A stretch of 64,000 nucleotides of DNA. Source: Agromyces sp. LHK192 (lineage in GTDB: Bacteria > Actinomycetota > Actinomycetes > Actinomycetales > Microbacteriaceae). The stretch is from the NCBI RefSeq assembly GCF_004006235.1, contig NZ_CP034753.1, positions 1,364,001-1,428,000 of the forward strand, given 5' to 3'. Below, in pieces: positions 1 through 9,477 of the stretch. The translations under genes were made by a program, and so were the position numbers. The notes under the pieces were generated by a model. It did not search any database and had not been told where the DNA came from. It saw only the letters and a list, made by a program, of their open reading frames with translations. The first letter of the stretch is position 1. Each line of letters opens with the position of its first letter.

Positions 1-1508
1 GCCCGGAGTGCCGACATGATCTCGCCGATGCGGGAGAGGTCGGTGACGCGAAGGGAGATCTGCCCGGAGGCGTGGCATCCGAATCGTTCGACGAACGCGT
101 CCAGGTGGTCGGCGAGCGTCCGGCCCTCGGCGTGCAGGCGTGACGCGAGGTCCAGGAGCGCGACCGCCGCGGAGATGCCGTCCTTGTCGCGCACGGTCTC
201 GGGGTTGACGAGGTAGCCGAGCGCCTCCTCGAAGCCGTACACGAGGTTCGGCGCCTTCGAGATCCACTTGAAGCCGGTCAGGGTGGCGCGGAACTCGAGG
301 TCGTAGGCGCGGGCGACGGCCTCGAGGCCGGGGGACGAGACGATCGAGCACGCGAGGGTGCCCTCCGCGCCGCCGTCGCCGGTCGCACGCGCGGCCTGCT
401 CGGCGGCACGCCAGCCGAGCAGGAGGCCGATCTCGTTGCCGGTGAGCCGGCGCCAGTCGGAGGCCTCGGCACCGGCAGCACCACCGGCAGCGGTGCCGGC
501 ATCCGATCCGCCGGCGATCGGGATCGCGACCGCGAGCCGGTCGGCGTCGGGGTCGTTCGCGATCACGAGGTCGGCACCGACCTCGCGGGCGCGGGCGAAC
601 GAGAGGTCCATCGCCCCGGGTTCCTCGGGGTTCGGGAACGACACGGTCGGAAATGCGGGATCGGGGGCGATCTGCGGTTCGACGACGTCGGGCAGGTCGA
701 AGCCGGCGGCCTCGACGACCCTGGCGAAGGTCTCCCAGCCCACGCCGTGCATGGCGGTGTAGACGACCCGAGGTCCGGGCCGGACCGCGGCAGTCCCGGC
801 GACCGCCGCCGTCGCGGCGACGTAGGCGTCGACCACCGATTCGTCAGCGGTCTCGAACGCGCCGCGCGGCAGGTCGGGCACCCGGCGCTCGGCGGCGACC
901 CGCAGGATGTGCGCGGCGATCTCCGCGTCGGCCGGCGAGACGATCTGCGATCCCTCGCCCTCACCACCGAGGTACACCTTGTACCCGTTGTCGTTCGGGG
1001 GGTTGTGGCTCGCGGTGACCATGACGCCCGCGCTCACGCCGAGGTGGCGCACGGCGAACGCGAGCACGGGGGTGGGCAGCAGGCGGGGGAGGAGCACGGC
1101 GCGCACCCCGGCCCCGGCCATGAGCTCCGCCGAGTCGCGCGCGAAGACGTCGGAGTTCTTCCGCCCGTCGTACCCGATGACGACCGAGGGGACCCCGCCC
1201 GGCGCAGCATGCTCGAGCAGGTACGCCGCGAGGCCGGCGGCGGCCTGCGAGACGAGCACCCGGTTCATCCGGTTCGGTCCGGCGGCGATCTCGCCGCGCA
1301 GCCCGGCGGTGCCGAACGCGAGGCGGTCGTCGAACCGGTCGGCGAGGTCGGCCGCCGCGCCGGCGTCGCCGCCGCGCGCCGACACGACGATCGCCGCGAG
1401 CTCCTCGCGGGTCTCCGGATCGGGATCCTGCGCGATCCAGGCCTCCGCGTCCGCGAAGCGGGCTTCGGCGCGGGCCGCGGCGGCCCTTGATGCATCCGGC
1501 GAGGTCAT
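1..1508 (-). CDS. pmmB: phospho-sugar mutase (phosphomannomutase/phosphoglucomutase family), 3' end outside window
   Basis: This enzyme interconverts hexose-1- and hexose-6-phosphates in the cytoplasm via a phosphoserine. The first 502 codons are visible and the C-terminal domain runs off the window edge. Family hallmarks are in order: FGTAGLRG near residues 65-72, the phosphoserine loop TASHNP with Ser167, the metal-binding loop DPDADR at 319-324, and the sugar-binding loop GFEEALGY at 425-432. The FGTAGLRG form is typical of the PGM2/PmmB branch rather than ManB/AlgC, so phosphopentomutase activity is a possible alternative. That would suit its neighbour, a purine nucleoside phosphorylase just downstream on the same strand. 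The ATG at 1508 gives the N-terminus usual for this family. An Ala/Gly-rich segment follows the metal loop, probably a surface insertion. The symbol rests on resemblance to the mycobacterial pmmB-deoD pair. Confidence 0.9.
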   Translation of the reverse strand, partial: MTSPDASRAAAARAEARFADAEAWIAQDPDPETREELAAIVVSARGGDAGAAADLADRFDDRLAFGTAGLRGEIAAGPNRMNRVLVSQAAAGLAAYLLEHAAPGGVPSVVIGYDGRKNSDVFARDSAELMAGAGVRAVLLPRLLPTPVLAFAVRHLGVSAGVMVTASHNPPNDNGYKVYLGGEGEGSQIVSPADAEIAAHILRVAAERRVPDLPRGAFETADESVVDAYVAATAAVAGTAAVRPGPRVVYTAMHGVGWETFARVVEAAGFDLPDVVEPQIAPDPAFPTVSFPNPEEPGAMDLSFARAREVGADLVIANDPDADRLAVAIPIAGGSDAGTAAGGAAGAEASDWRRLTGNEIGLLLGWRAAEQAARATGDGGAEGTLACSIVSSPGLEAVARAYDLEFRATLTGFKWISKAPNLVYGFEEALGYLVNPETVRDKDGISAAVALLDLASRLHAEGRTLADHLDAFVERFGCHASGQISLRVTDLSRIGEIMSALR

Positions 1509-1537
1509 GTTCGGCTCCTCGGTCCTCGGCTCCTCGC

Positions 1538-2362
1538 TCACAGCGCGTGCACGATGTCGGCGAGCAGCTTCGAGATCACCGGCTCGGCCGCGCGGCCCGC
1601 CTCGATGACCTCCTCATGGCTCAGCGGCGTCTGCTGGATGCCGGCGGCGAGGTTCGTGATCAGCGACATCCCGAGGATCTCCATGCCGGCCTGGCGGGCG
1701 GCGATCGCCTCGAGGGCCGTCGACATGCCGACGATGTGCCCGCCGATCGTCTTCGCCATCTGCACCTCGGCCGGCGTCTCGTAGTGCGGCCCGCGGAACT
1801 GGCAGTACACGCCCTCGTCGAGCGAGGGGTCGATCGACCGAGCGACCGCGCGCAGTCGCGACGAATACAGGTCGGTCAGGTCGACGAAGGTCGCGCCCTC
1901 GAGCGGCGAATCGGCCGTGAGGTTCAGGTGGTCGCTGATGAGCACCGGGGTGCCGGGAGTCCAGTGCTCCTTGATGCCGCCTGCGCCGTTCGTGAGGATC
2001 ATGACGGATGCGCCGGTCGCCGCCGCCGTGCGCACCGAATGCACGACCCGGCGAACGCCGTGGCCCTCGTAGTAGTGGGTGCGCGCGCCGATCACGAGCG
2101 CCCGCCGGCCGTTCGGCAGCGCGACCGAGCGCAGCGTGCCGACGTGCCCTTCGAGCGCGGGCTTCGAGAAGCCCGGGACCTCGGTCGCCGGGATGGTGTG
2201 CGTCGTCTCGCCGATGAGGTCGGCCGCACGGCCCCAGCCCGAACCCAGCGTGAGCGCGACGTCGTGGTGGTCGACGCCCGTGAGTTCGGCGATGCGGTCG
2301 GCCGCGTCGCGTGCGACGGCGAACGGGTCGGCGGCGGGGTCGTCGAGCGGGTTGTGAGTCAT
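1538..2362 (-). CDS. punA: purine-nucleoside phosphorylase (trimeric type)
   Basis: Phosphorolysis of (deoxy)inosine and guanosine to free base and (deoxy)ribose-1-phosphate, for purine salvage. At 274 residues it has the length of the homotrimeric PNP/MTAP family. Visible signatures are the phosphate-binding GSG around residue 40, RTHYYEGH near 94-101, GPHYETPAE at 191-199 whose Glu contacts the base, VGMST at 211-215, and the base-recognising TNLAAG at 236-241. The open frame extends upstream to 2449, but the ATG at 2362 gives the normal family N-terminus. The stop lies 29 bp before the start of the phospho-sugar mutase on the same strand, so the two are probably cotranscribed. Ribose-1-phosphate made here could be a substrate of the mutase. 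Confidence 0.95.
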   Translation of the reverse strand: MTHNPLDDPAADPFAVARDAADRIAELTGVDHHDVALTLGSGWGRAADLIGETTHTIPATEVPGFSKPALEGHVGTLRSVALPNGRRALVIGARTHYYEGHGVRRVVHSVRTAAATGASVMILTNGAGGIKEHWTPGTPVLISDHLNLTADSPLEGATFVDLTDLYSSRLRAVARSIDPSLDEGVYCQFRGPHYETPAEVQMAKTIGGHIVGMSTALEAIAARQAGMEILGMSLITNLAAGIQQTPLSHEEVIEAGRAAEPVISKLLADIVHAL

Positions 2363-2447
2363 CCCACCATGGTAGTGAGCGGGCGGATGCCCCGGCCTGC
2401 GGCTGCTCGGATGCGGCCGATCCGGACGCGTGCGGGAGAATGTGCGC

Positions 2448-3878
2448 ATGGCCTACGAGTTCGAACGCACCCAACGCATCGTCGTGGTCGGCGGGGGGCC
2501 GGGCGGGTACGAGGCCGCGCTCGCCGCCGCGCAGCTCGGCGCCGAGGTCACCCTGGTCGAGCGTGCCGGGGTCGGCGGCGCGGCGGTGCTCACCGACGTC
2601 GTGCCGTCGAAGTCGCTCATCGCGACCGCGGAGGCATCCAACGCCGTGAAGGAGGCCGCCGACCTCGGCGTCCAGTTCTACGCGAAGGGCCAGCACGACA
2701 AGGCCGTGAAGCCGAAGGTCGCGATCAACCTCGCCGCCGTCAACAAGCGGCTGCTGGGGCTCGCGGCGCAGCAGTCCGAGGACATGCGCCGGAACCTGGT
2801 CGACGCGGGCGTGCACCTCGTCCAGGGCGACGGACGGCTCGACGGCCCGAACGCGGTCATCGTGGCGACGGGTCCGGGCGGCACCGACTTCGACCGTCTC
2901 GAGGCCGACACCATCGTGGTCTCGGTCGGCGCGAGCCCGCGCGTGCTGCCGACCGCCGTGCCCGACGGCGAGCGCATCCTCACGTGGACCCAGCTGTACG
3001 ACCTCCAGCAGGTGCCCGAGCACCTCATCGTCGTCGGCTCGGGCGTCACCGGCGCCGAGTTCGCCTCGGCTTACCGCGCGCTCGGCGCGAAGGTCACGCT
3101 GATCTCCAGCCGCGACCAGGTGCTGCCGGGGGAGGACCAGGACGCGGCGTTCGTCATCGAGAACGTGTTCACGCGCAACGGCATGAAGGTGCTGAACACG
3201 GCTCGTGCGGCATCCGTGGTGCGCGACGGCGACGAGGTCGTCGCGACGCTCGCCGACGGACGCGAGGTGCGCGGATCGCACTGCCTGATGGCGGTGGGCT
3301 CGGTGCCGAACACGCGGGGGATCGGGCTCGAGGAGGCCGGGGTGCAGCTCTCGGACTCGGGGCACATCCGGGTGAACCGCGTCGCGCGCACGTCGATGCC
3401 CAACATCTACGCCGCGGGCGACTGCACCACGTTCCTGCCGCTCGCGTCGGTCGCCTCCATGCAGGGGCGCACGGCGGTGTTCCACGCCATGGGCGACATC
3501 GTGAACCCGCCCGAGAACCGCAACATCACCTCGAACATCTTCACCCAGCCCGAGATCGCCACCGTCGGCTGGACCGAACGTCAGATCGAGGAGGGCCTCG
3601 TGCAGGGCGTCGTCTACAAGCTTCCCCTCGCGACGAACCCGCGGGCCAAGATGATGGGCATCCGCGACGGCTTCGTGAAGCTGTTCGCCTCCAGCGGTTC
3701 CGGGTCGATCATCGGCGGCGTGATCGTGGCGCCGAAGGCGTCGGAGCTCGTGTTCCCGCTCGCGCTCGCCGTCGAGCACCGGCTCACCGTCGACCAGTTC
3801 GCCGAGGCGTTCCCGGTGTATCCGTCGCTCAGCGGGTCGCTGACCGATGCGGCGAGGGCCATGCACGTCGTACGCTGA
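2448..3878 (+). CDS. lpdA: flavoprotein disulfide-reductase family NAD(P)H:quinone reductase, LpdA-like, without redox cysteines
   Basis: FAD-dependent pyridine-nucleotide oxidoreductase of 476 aa. An N-terminal FAD Rossmann motif GGGPGG lies at 15-20, a second NAD(P) fold sits around residue 185, a second FAD motif (YAAGDCT) near 325, and a C-terminal dimerisation domain follows. The place where dihydrolipoamide dehydrogenases carry CxxxxC reads GGAAVLTDVVPSK, with no cysteine. The C-terminal His-Glu acid-base pair is also replaced (VYPSLSGS). Both losses are known from mycobacterial LpdA (Rv3303c), described as an NAD(P)H quinone reductase, so lipoamide chemistry is excluded. A GTG at 2430 is in frame, but GGGAG at 2433-2437 sits 10 nt before ATG 2448, which I chose. 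The gene is divergent from the PNP gene. Confidence 0.9.
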   Translation: MAYEFERTQRIVVVGGGPGGYEAALAAAQLGAEVTLVERAGVGGAAVLTDVVPSKSLIATAEASNAVKEAADLGVQFYAKGQHDKAVKPKVAINLAAVNKRLLGLAAQQSEDMRRNLVDAGVHLVQGDGRLDGPNAVIVATGPGGTDFDRLEADTIVVSVGASPRVLPTAVPDGERILTWTQLYDLQQVPEHLIVVGSGVTGAEFASAYRALGAKVTLISSRDQVLPGEDQDAAFVIENVFTRNGMKVLNTARAASVVRDGDEVVATLADGREVRGSHCLMAVGSVPNTRGIGLEEAGVQLSDSGHIRVNRVARTSMPNIYAAGDCTTFLPLASVASMQGRTAVFHAMGDIVNPPENRNITSNIFTQPEIATVGWTERQIEEGLVQGVVYKLPLATNPRAKMMGIRDGFVKLFASSGSGSIIGGVIVAPKASELVFPLALAVEHRLTVDQFAEAFPVYPSLSGSLTDAARAMHVVR

Positions 3879-3929
3879 CCGGAGCGCGGCGTCGCGGGGG
3901 CGGCGTCGCAGCATCCGGGGGGGGGATCG

Positions 3930-5444
3930 ATGAACCTGCGCGTGAAATCCGTCGAGGCGTCCATCGCGGACTCGACCGACGAGGAGCGGAGCCTCAAGCG
4001 CTCGCTCGGCACCTGGGACCTCGCGCTGATGGGCATCGCCGTCGCCGTCGGCGCCGGCATCTTCTCGGTCGGGGCGCAGGCGGCCGCGAACTTCGCGGGG
4101 CCGAGCGTGATCATCTCGTTCGTGCTCGCGGCCGTCACCTGCGGGCTCGCGATCATGTGCTACGCCGAGTTCGCCTCCACCGTGCCGGTCGCGGGGAGCG
4201 CATACACGTTCACCTACGCGACGATGGGCGAGCTGCTCGCCTGGATCATCGGATGGGACCTGATCCTCGAGATGTTCACCGGCGCCGCCGTGCTCGCGAA
4301 GTACTGGGGCGTCTACCTCGGCGAGGCGCTCCTCGCGTTCGGCATGCCGTTCCCGGCGACGTTCTCGATCGGCGGGGTCGAGGTGAGCTGGCCGGCATTC
4401 CTCATCGTCGCGGTGTTCACGGTGCTGCTCGTGGCGGGCACGAAGCTCACCGCGCGCGTCGGCTCGGTGTTCACGATCATCAAGGTCGCGATCGTGCTGT
4501 TCGTGATCGTGGTCGGGTTCTTCTTCCTGAACCCGGCGAACTTCACCCCGTTCATCCCCGCGCCGGTGCCGACCGAGGGCGGCGACGCCGACGCGTGGAC
4601 CCAGTCGCTGTTCTCCTGGGCGACCGGTGCGGCGCCCGCGCAGTACGGCGTGTTCGGCATGCTGGCGGCGGCATCCCTCGTGTTCTTCGCCTTCATCGGT
4701 TTCGACGTCGTCGCGACCAGCGCCGAGGAGGTCCGCGAACCGCAGAAGCGGCTGCCTCGGGGCATCTTCCTGGGCCTCGCCATCGTCACCGTGCTCTACG
4801 TGCTGGTGTCCATCGTGATGACGGGCATGGTGTCGTACACCGAGCTCGCGGAAGAGGAGACGCCGTCGCTCGCGACCGCGTTCCGCCTCGTGGGCCAGGA
4901 CTGGGCGTCCGCCGTGATCTCGCTCGGCGCGCTCGCCGGTCTCACGACCGTGATCATGGTGCTGCTGCTCGGCCTCTCGCGCATCGTGTTCGCGCTCAGC
5001 CGCGACGGGCTGCTGCCGCGATGGCTGTCGAAGACGACGGCGCACACCAAGACGCCTGCGCGGATCCAGATCATCGGCGGACTCGTCGTCGCGCTTGTCG
5101 CCGCGTTCACCGACGTGGGCCTGCTCGAGGAGATGATCAACATCGGCACGCTCTCGGCGTTCGTGCTCGTGTCGATCGGCGTCATCGTGCTGCGACGCAC
5201 GCGGCCCGACCTGCCGCGCGGGTTCCGGGTGCCGTGGTCGCCGGTGCTGCCGATCCTCTCGGCCGCCCTGTGCGTGTGGCTGATGTTCAACCTCACGACG
5301 CTCACCTGGGTGCGGTTCCTCGTGTGGCTCGCGATCGGCGTGCTCGTCTACCTGCTCTACGGCCGCCGGCACTCGCGCATGGCAGGAACGGTCAGCGAGG
5401 TGGAGTTGCCGACCCCGCAGGGGGCTGAGCCGCCGAAGCCGTAG
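3930..5444 (+). CDS. APC-superfamily amino acid permease (cationic amino acid transporter type)
   Basis: A 504-residue inner-membrane transporter with about 12 predicted hydrophobic segments. The N-terminus reads LKRSLGTWDLALMGIAVAVG followed by GAGIF, the substrate-binding signature of TM1 in APC/CAT family proteins. Family members import basic or branched-chain amino acids by proton coupling or exchange; the exact substrate cannot be read from the sequence. A G-run at 3918-3925 is the likely ribosome binding site. It follows lpdA by about 50 bp and converges on the carboxylase alpha-subunit gene. The C-terminal tail after the last helix is short, proline-rich and cytosolic. Confidence 0.9.
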   Translation: MNLRVKSVEASIADSTDEERSLKRSLGTWDLALMGIAVAVGAGIFSVGAQAAANFAGPSVIISFVLAAVTCGLAIMCYAEFASTVPVAGSAYTFTYATMGELLAWIIGWDLILEMFTGAAVLAKYWGVYLGEALLAFGMPFPATFSIGGVEVSWPAFLIVAVFTVLLVAGTKLTARVGSVFTIIKVAIVLFVIVVGFFFLNPANFTPFIPAPVPTEGGDADAWTQSLFSWATGAAPAQYGVFGMLAAASLVFFAFIGFDVVATSAEEVREPQKRLPRGIFLGLAIVTVLYVLVSIVMTGMVSYTELAEEETPSLATAFRLVGQDWASAVISLGALAGLTTVIMVLLLGLSRIVFALSRDGLLPRWLSKTTAHTKTPARIQIIGGLVVALVAAFTDVGLLEEMINIGTLSAFVLVSIGVIVLRRTRPDLPRGFRVPWSPVLPILSAALCVWLMFNLTTLTWVRFLVWLAIGVLVYLLYGRRHSRMAGTVSEVELPTPQGAEPPKP

Positions 5445-5458
5445 CTGCGTCGGTCGGC

Positions 5459-5475
5459 CCGCGGCGCAGCCGCGG
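5459..5475. terminator. possible bidirectional hairpin between convergent genes
   Basis: A 7-bp GC stem (CCGCGGC / GCCGCGG) with a 3-nt loop lies between the convergent permease and carboxylase genes. There is no T-run, so it is only a weak intrinsic terminator candidate. Confidence 0.35.
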
Positions 5476-5495
5476 TCGGCGCGACGAGGTCGGCG

Positions 5496-7280
5496 CTACG
5501 CGGCGGGCGCGTCGGCGATCGACAGCAGCAGGTGGCCGCTGGAGACGGTGACGCCCGCCTCGGCGTTCACGAGGCCGACGACGCCGTCCTTGTGCGCCAC
5601 GATCGGCTGCTCCATCTTCATGGCTTCGAGCACGAGCACGAGGTCGCCCTTGACGACCTTGTCGCCCTCGGCGACCGCGACCTTCACGACCGTCGCCTGC
5701 ATCGGCGCCTTGACGGCGTCGCCGGTCGCCGTGTCGGCCACGTGCGACGACGTGCGACGACGCGGCGCGGCGCCGACGGATGCCCCGCCGGAGCGCGTGG
5801 CACCGCCGACGAGCTTCTTCGGCAGCGACACCTCGATGCGACGGCCCTCGACCTCGACGACCACGGCGGTGCGCTCGGCGGCACCCTGGACGTCGGCGAG
5901 TTCGCCCGACCACGGTTCGAGCCGGTTGTCGTACTCGGTCTCGATCCAACGCGTGTACACCGAGAACGGCGCGCCGCCCTCGGGCGCGAACGCCGGGTTG
6001 CGCACGATGTCGCGGTGGAAGGGCAGCACGGTCGGCAGGCCCGTGACCTCGAACTCGTCGAGCGCGCGACGCGCACGGGCGAGCGCCTCGTCGCGGTCCT
6101 TGCCGGTCACGATGAGCTTCGCGAGGAGCGAGTCGAAGGCGCCCGAGATCTCGTCGCCGCTGGTCACCCCCGAGTCGACACGGATGCCGGGGCCGCCCGG
6201 GAACCGCAGCTGGTGGATCGGGCCGGGCGCGGGGAGGAAGTTGCGGCCCGGGTCCTCGCCGTTGATGCGGAACTCGAACGAGTGGCCGACCGCGACGGGG
6301 TCGGGGTAGTCGAGCACGCCGCCCTCGGCGATGCGGAACTGCTCGCGCACGAGGTCGAGGCCGGTGACCTCCTCGGAGACCGGGTGCTCGACCTGGAGGC
6401 GCGTGTTCACCTCGAGGAACGAGACCGTGCCGTCCTTGCCGATGAGGAACTCGCAGGTGCCGGCGCCGACGTAGCCGACCTCCTTGAGGATCGCCTTCGA
6501 CGACTCGTAGAGCTGGGCGACCTGCGCGTCGGTGAGGAACGGCGCCGGGGCCTCCTCGACGAGCTTCTGGTGGCGGCGCTGGAGCGAGCAGTCGCGCGTG
6601 GAAACCACGACGACGTTGCCGTGCTCGTCGGCGAGGCACTGGGTCTCGACGTGGCGGGGCTGGTCGAGGTACTTCTCGACGAAGCACTCGCCGCGGCCGA
6701 ACGCCGCGACGGCCTCGCGGGTGGCGGACTCGAAGAGCTCGGCGACCTCGTCGCGCTCGCGGGCGACCTTGAGGCCGCGCCCGCCGCCGCCGAAGGCGGC
6801 CTTGATCGCGACGGGAAGGCCGTGCTGGTCGACGAACTCGAGGACCTCCGTGGCGTCGGCGACGGGGTTCAGGGTGCCCGGCGCGAGCGGGGCGCCGACC
6901 TTCTCGGCCACGTGGCGTGCGGAGACCTTGTCGCCGAGGCGCTCGATCGCCTCGGGGGTCGGGCCGATCCAGATCAGGCCGGCGCCGATGACGGCGCGGG
7001 CGAAGTCGGCGTTCTCGGCGAGGAAGCCGTAGCCCGGGTGCACCGCGTCGGCGCCCGAGCGGCGCGCGACCGAGAGCAGCTTGTCGATCACGAGGTAGGT
7101 CTCGGCGCTGGTCGAGCCCTCGAGCGCGTAGGCCTCGTCGGCGAGCTTGACGTGTCGTGCGTCACGGTCCTGGTCGGCGTACACGGCGACGGAGGCGATT
7201 CCGGAGTCGCGCGCCGCACGGATGACGCGGACGGCGATCTCGCCACGGTTGGCGATGAGGACTTTGGTGATGCGCGGCAT
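5496..7280 (-). CDS. accA3: acyl-CoA carboxylase alpha subunit (biotin carboxylase + BCCP)
   Basis: ATP-dependent carboxylation of biotin, the first half-reaction of acetyl/propionyl-CoA carboxylase. The 594-aa protein begins with the biotin-carboxylase N-domain ([13 protein letters not shown]), has [10 protein letters not shown] at 81-90, the ATP-grasp glycine loop GGGGRG at 164-169, and a long linker. It ends in a biotin-carrier domain with AMKM at 553-556, where Lys555 is biotinylated. An in-frame start exists further out (7364), but MPRITK at 7280 matches the family. A TAGGCT -10-like hexamer 8 nt before the ATG suggests near-leaderless transcription. The beta and epsilon subunits and the biotin ligase lie 5.5-9 kb downstream in the window, separated by Maf and regulatory genes, as in other actinobacteria. 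Confidence 0.96.
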   Translation of the reverse strand: MPRITKVLIANRGEIAVRVIRAARDSGIASVAVYADQDRDARHVKLADEAYALEGSTSAETYLVIDKLLSVARRSGADAVHPGYGFLAENADFARAVIGAGLIWIGPTPEAIERLGDKVSARHVAEKVGAPLAPGTLNPVADATEVLEFVDQHGLPVAIKAAFGGGGRGLKVARERDEVAELFESATREAVAAFGRGECFVEKYLDQPRHVETQCLADEHGNVVVVSTRDCSLQRRHQKLVEEAPAPFLTDAQVAQLYESSKAILKEVGYVGAGTCEFLIGKDGTVSFLEVNTRLQVEHPVSEEVTGLDLVREQFRIAEGGVLDYPDPVAVGHSFEFRINGEDPGRNFLPAPGPIHQLRFPGGPGIRVDSGVTSGDEISGAFDSLLAKLIVTGKDRDEALARARRALDEFEVTGLPTVLPFHRDIVRNPAFAPEGGAPFSVYTRWIETEYDNRLEPWSGELADVQGAAERTAVVVEVEGRRIEVSLPKKLVGGATRSGGASVGAAPRRRTSSHVADTATGDAVKAPMQATVVKVAVAEGDKVVKGDLVLVLEAMKMEQPIVAHKDGVVGLVNAEAGVTVSSGHLLLSIADAPAA

Positions 7281-7367
7281 GATTCCCAAGCCTATTGAAG
7301 GAGCGAGGGCTGCCTTTGGACGCCGCCGACAAAAACCCGGGGCATCTCTTGAGCCGGTCGACAACAG

Positions 7368-8012
7368 TCAGGCGGTGCGGTTCCAGAGTGCGGGCCAGTC
7401 GCCGCCGAGTTCGCGCACGAGTTCGCGCAGCGTGGAGAGCGAGAGCCCCACGACCGTCGACGGGTCGCCCTCGACGCGGCGGATGAACGGACCGCCGAGA
7501 CTGTCGACCGTGAAGGCGCCGGCGACGGCGAGCGGCTCGCCCGAGGCGACGTACGCGTCGATCTCGGATTCGTCGAGGTCCGCGAACGACACCGTCGCGA
7601 CCGCCGGCCGCCCGGCCGCCCCGTGCACCCGCCCGCCACGGTGGTCGATCACCCAGTGCCCCGACCAGAGATCGCCCGACCGGCCGTTCTGCGCGCGCCA
7701 CCGCTCGCGCGCGACCTCGGGCCGGTGCGGCTTGCCGTGGATCACGCCGTCGACGAGGAACGCCGAGTCGCCGCCGAGCACGAACCCGTCGATCGGCTCG
7801 TCGCCGGGGCGCTCGCCGAGGATCGCCTCCGCCTTCGCCTGCGCGAGCACCTGCACCAGTTCGGCGGCATCCAGCGGTGCGCCGCGCTCGGCCTCGATCC
7901 GGGCGACGAGCGCCTCCTCGTCGACGCCGGGCGAGACGGTCAGGGGTTCGATCCCCGCCTGCCGCAGCAACTGGAGACGGGCGGGCGAGGTCGACGCGAG
8001 GTAGAGGCGCAT
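7368..8012 (-). CDS. maf: Maf-family nucleotide pyrophosphatase
   Basis: House-cleaning nucleotide pyrophosphatase that hydrolyses non-canonical or modified nucleoside triphosphates. The 214-aa protein opens with LASTSPARLQLL, the standard Maf N-terminus with the phosphate-binding Ser/Arg residues. It contains GGDSAFLVDG with the catalytic Asp82, and KPHRPEVARERW in the usual place. ATG 8012 is preceded by a CAGGAT hexamer with 6 nt spacing. It stands between the carboxylase alpha gene and a divergent RNA methyltransferase, and Maf next to acyl-CoA carboxylase genes is a conserved actinobacterial arrangement. The dTTP/UTP-type versus m7GTP-type specificity is not resolved here. Confidence 0.93.
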   Translation of the reverse strand: MRLYLASTSPARLQLLRQAGIEPLTVSPGVDEEALVARIEAERGAPLDAAELVQVLAQAKAEAILGERPGDEPIDGFVLGGDSAFLVDGVIHGKPHRPEVARERWRAQNGRSGDLWSGHWVIDHRGGRVHGAAGRPAVATVSFADLDESEIDAYVASGEPLAVAGAFTVDSLGGPFIRRVEGDPSTVVGLSLSTLRELVRELGGDWPALWNRTA

Positions 8013-8107
8013 GCGACCATCCTGCCCGGGTCGCGGCGAGGCGTGGGACGGAGGGGACGCGGCACCCGAGCCGCCCGGAACCCGCAGCGGTGTGGAACCA
8101 TCGGAGG

Positions 8108-9457
8108 ATGCCACGCCCTCAGCGACCACGCCGCCCGAGCCGAACCGACGGCGCCGCTCGCCGCATCGGGCGTCCGTCCTCGTCGCGCACGCCGAAGCCG
8201 CCCGCGACCGACGGGCCGGTGATCGAGCTCGAGGTCGGCCGGATCGCCCACGGCGGCATCGCCGTGGCCCGGCACGAGGGGCGCGTGGTGTTCGTCGCCG
8301 ACGCGATCCCGGGCGAGCGGGTCCGCGCGAGGGTGACGGATGCCTCGAAGGAGCGCTTCTGGCGTGCCGACACGGTCGAGGTGGTCGAGGCGTCGCCCGA
8401 CCGCCGCGAGCACGTCTGGGCCGAGGCATCCGTCGATCGGGCGCCGGAGCTCCGGGCGGGAGGCGCCGAGTTCGGGCACATCCGGATGCCCCGCCAGCGC
8501 GAGCTGAAGGCGCAGGTCGCGACCGACGCGCTCGCACGCTTCGCCGGGCTGGAGCGGCGGGTCGAGGTGGAACCGGTCGACGGGGCGCTCGCGCCGGGCG
8601 TCGACGCCGACGAGGGGACCGGGTGGCGCACCAGGGTCCGACTGCACGTCGACCGCGACGGCCGGGTCGGGCCGTACGCCGCGCGCAGCCACACGGTCGT
8701 GCCGGTGACCTCGCTGCCGCTCGCGGCGCCCGAACTGCAGGCGCTCGCACCCCTCGGCGCTCCGATGCCGGGGACTGCCACGATCGACCTCGTCGCGCCC
8801 GGCGACGGGCGCGCGGAGGTCGTCGTCGACGCCGCCGCAGGCGACCGCGGCCGCATCGTGCACGAGGTCGTCGACGGCAGGCGGTTCCGCCTCGACCGCG
8901 GCGGATTCTGGCAGGTGCACCGGGGGGCGGCCGCGACCCTGTCGCACGCCGTGCGCGACCTCGTCGACCCCGACCGCTTCGACCCCCGGGCGGCGAACCT
9001 CGACCTGTACGGCGGCGTCGGCCTGCTCGCCGCGGCCGTCGGCGACCGCTTCGGCGACACCGTGCGCATCACGAGCGTGGAGGCCGATGAGCGCGCGACC
9101 GACCACGCGGCGGCGAACCTGGCGGACTGGGTCGGTGCCAGGGCCGAGACGGGCCGGGTCGACCGCTGGCTCGCCGAGCTCGACGCCGTGGCCGACCAGG
9201 CGCTGCGCGCCCGCCTCCGGGGCGCCCTCGTGGTGCTCGACCCGCCTCGGTCGGGCGCCGGGCGCGAGGTCGTCGAACGGCTGGCCGCCCTCCGGCCCGC
9301 CCAACTCCTCTACGTGGCGTGCGACCCCGTCGCGCTGGCGCGCGACCTCGGCACGTTCCACGAGCACGGGTACGGCGTCGAGGCGATGCGCGCGTTCGAC
9401 CTCTTCCCGAACACCCATCACGTCGAGGCCGTCGTGCGCCTTGGCGCTATCGTGTGA
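8108..9457 (+). CDS. TRAM-domain class I RNA (uracil-5-) methyltransferase, TrmA/RlmD-like
   Basis: S-adenosylmethionine-dependent methylation of a uracil C5 in rRNA or tRNA. A basic N-terminal tail is followed by a TRAM RNA-binding domain (about residues 38-95), a linker and a Rossmann methyltransferase domain. C-terminal signatures are complete: DPPRSG at 378-383, the nucleophilic Cys405 in YVACDP, and THHVE at 436-440. The iron-sulfur cysteine cluster of RlmD is not evident, so the exact target base is open. ATG 8108 is used, but GGAGG abuts it with no spacer and an in-frame GTG at 8219 is an alternative that would remove the basic tail. The stop is 20 bp before the response-regulator gene. 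Confidence 0.88.
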   Translation: MPRPQRPRRPSRTDGAARRIGRPSSSRTPKPPATDGPVIELEVGRIAHGGIAVARHEGRVVFVADAIPGERVRARVTDASKERFWRADTVEVVEASPDRREHVWAEASVDRAPELRAGGAEFGHIRMPRQRELKAQVATDALARFAGLERRVEVEPVDGALAPGVDADEGTGWRTRVRLHVDRDGRVGPYAARSHTVVPVTSLPLAAPELQALAPLGAPMPGTATIDLVAPGDGRAEVVVDAAAGDRGRIVHEVVDGRRFRLDRGGFWQVHRGAAATLSHAVRDLVDPDRFDPRAANLDLYGGVGLLAAAVGDRFGDTVRITSVEADERATDHAAANLADWVGARAETGRVDRWLAELDAVADQALRARLRGALVVLDPPRSGAGREVVERLAALRPAQLLYVACDPVALARDLGTFHEHGYGVEAMRAFDLFPNTHHVEAVVRLGAIV

Positions 9458-9477
9458 TCGACGGGAAGGGGGCCGCG

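Noticed and set aside
1487..5428. Very long open frames opposite or out of frame to real genes (for example 1313 codons here and about 1250 codons on the other strand)
   Set aside because: They are Arg/Ala/Gly/His-rich, run across several well-supported genes, and have no domain motifs. This is the expected effect of very high GC on stop-codon frequency.
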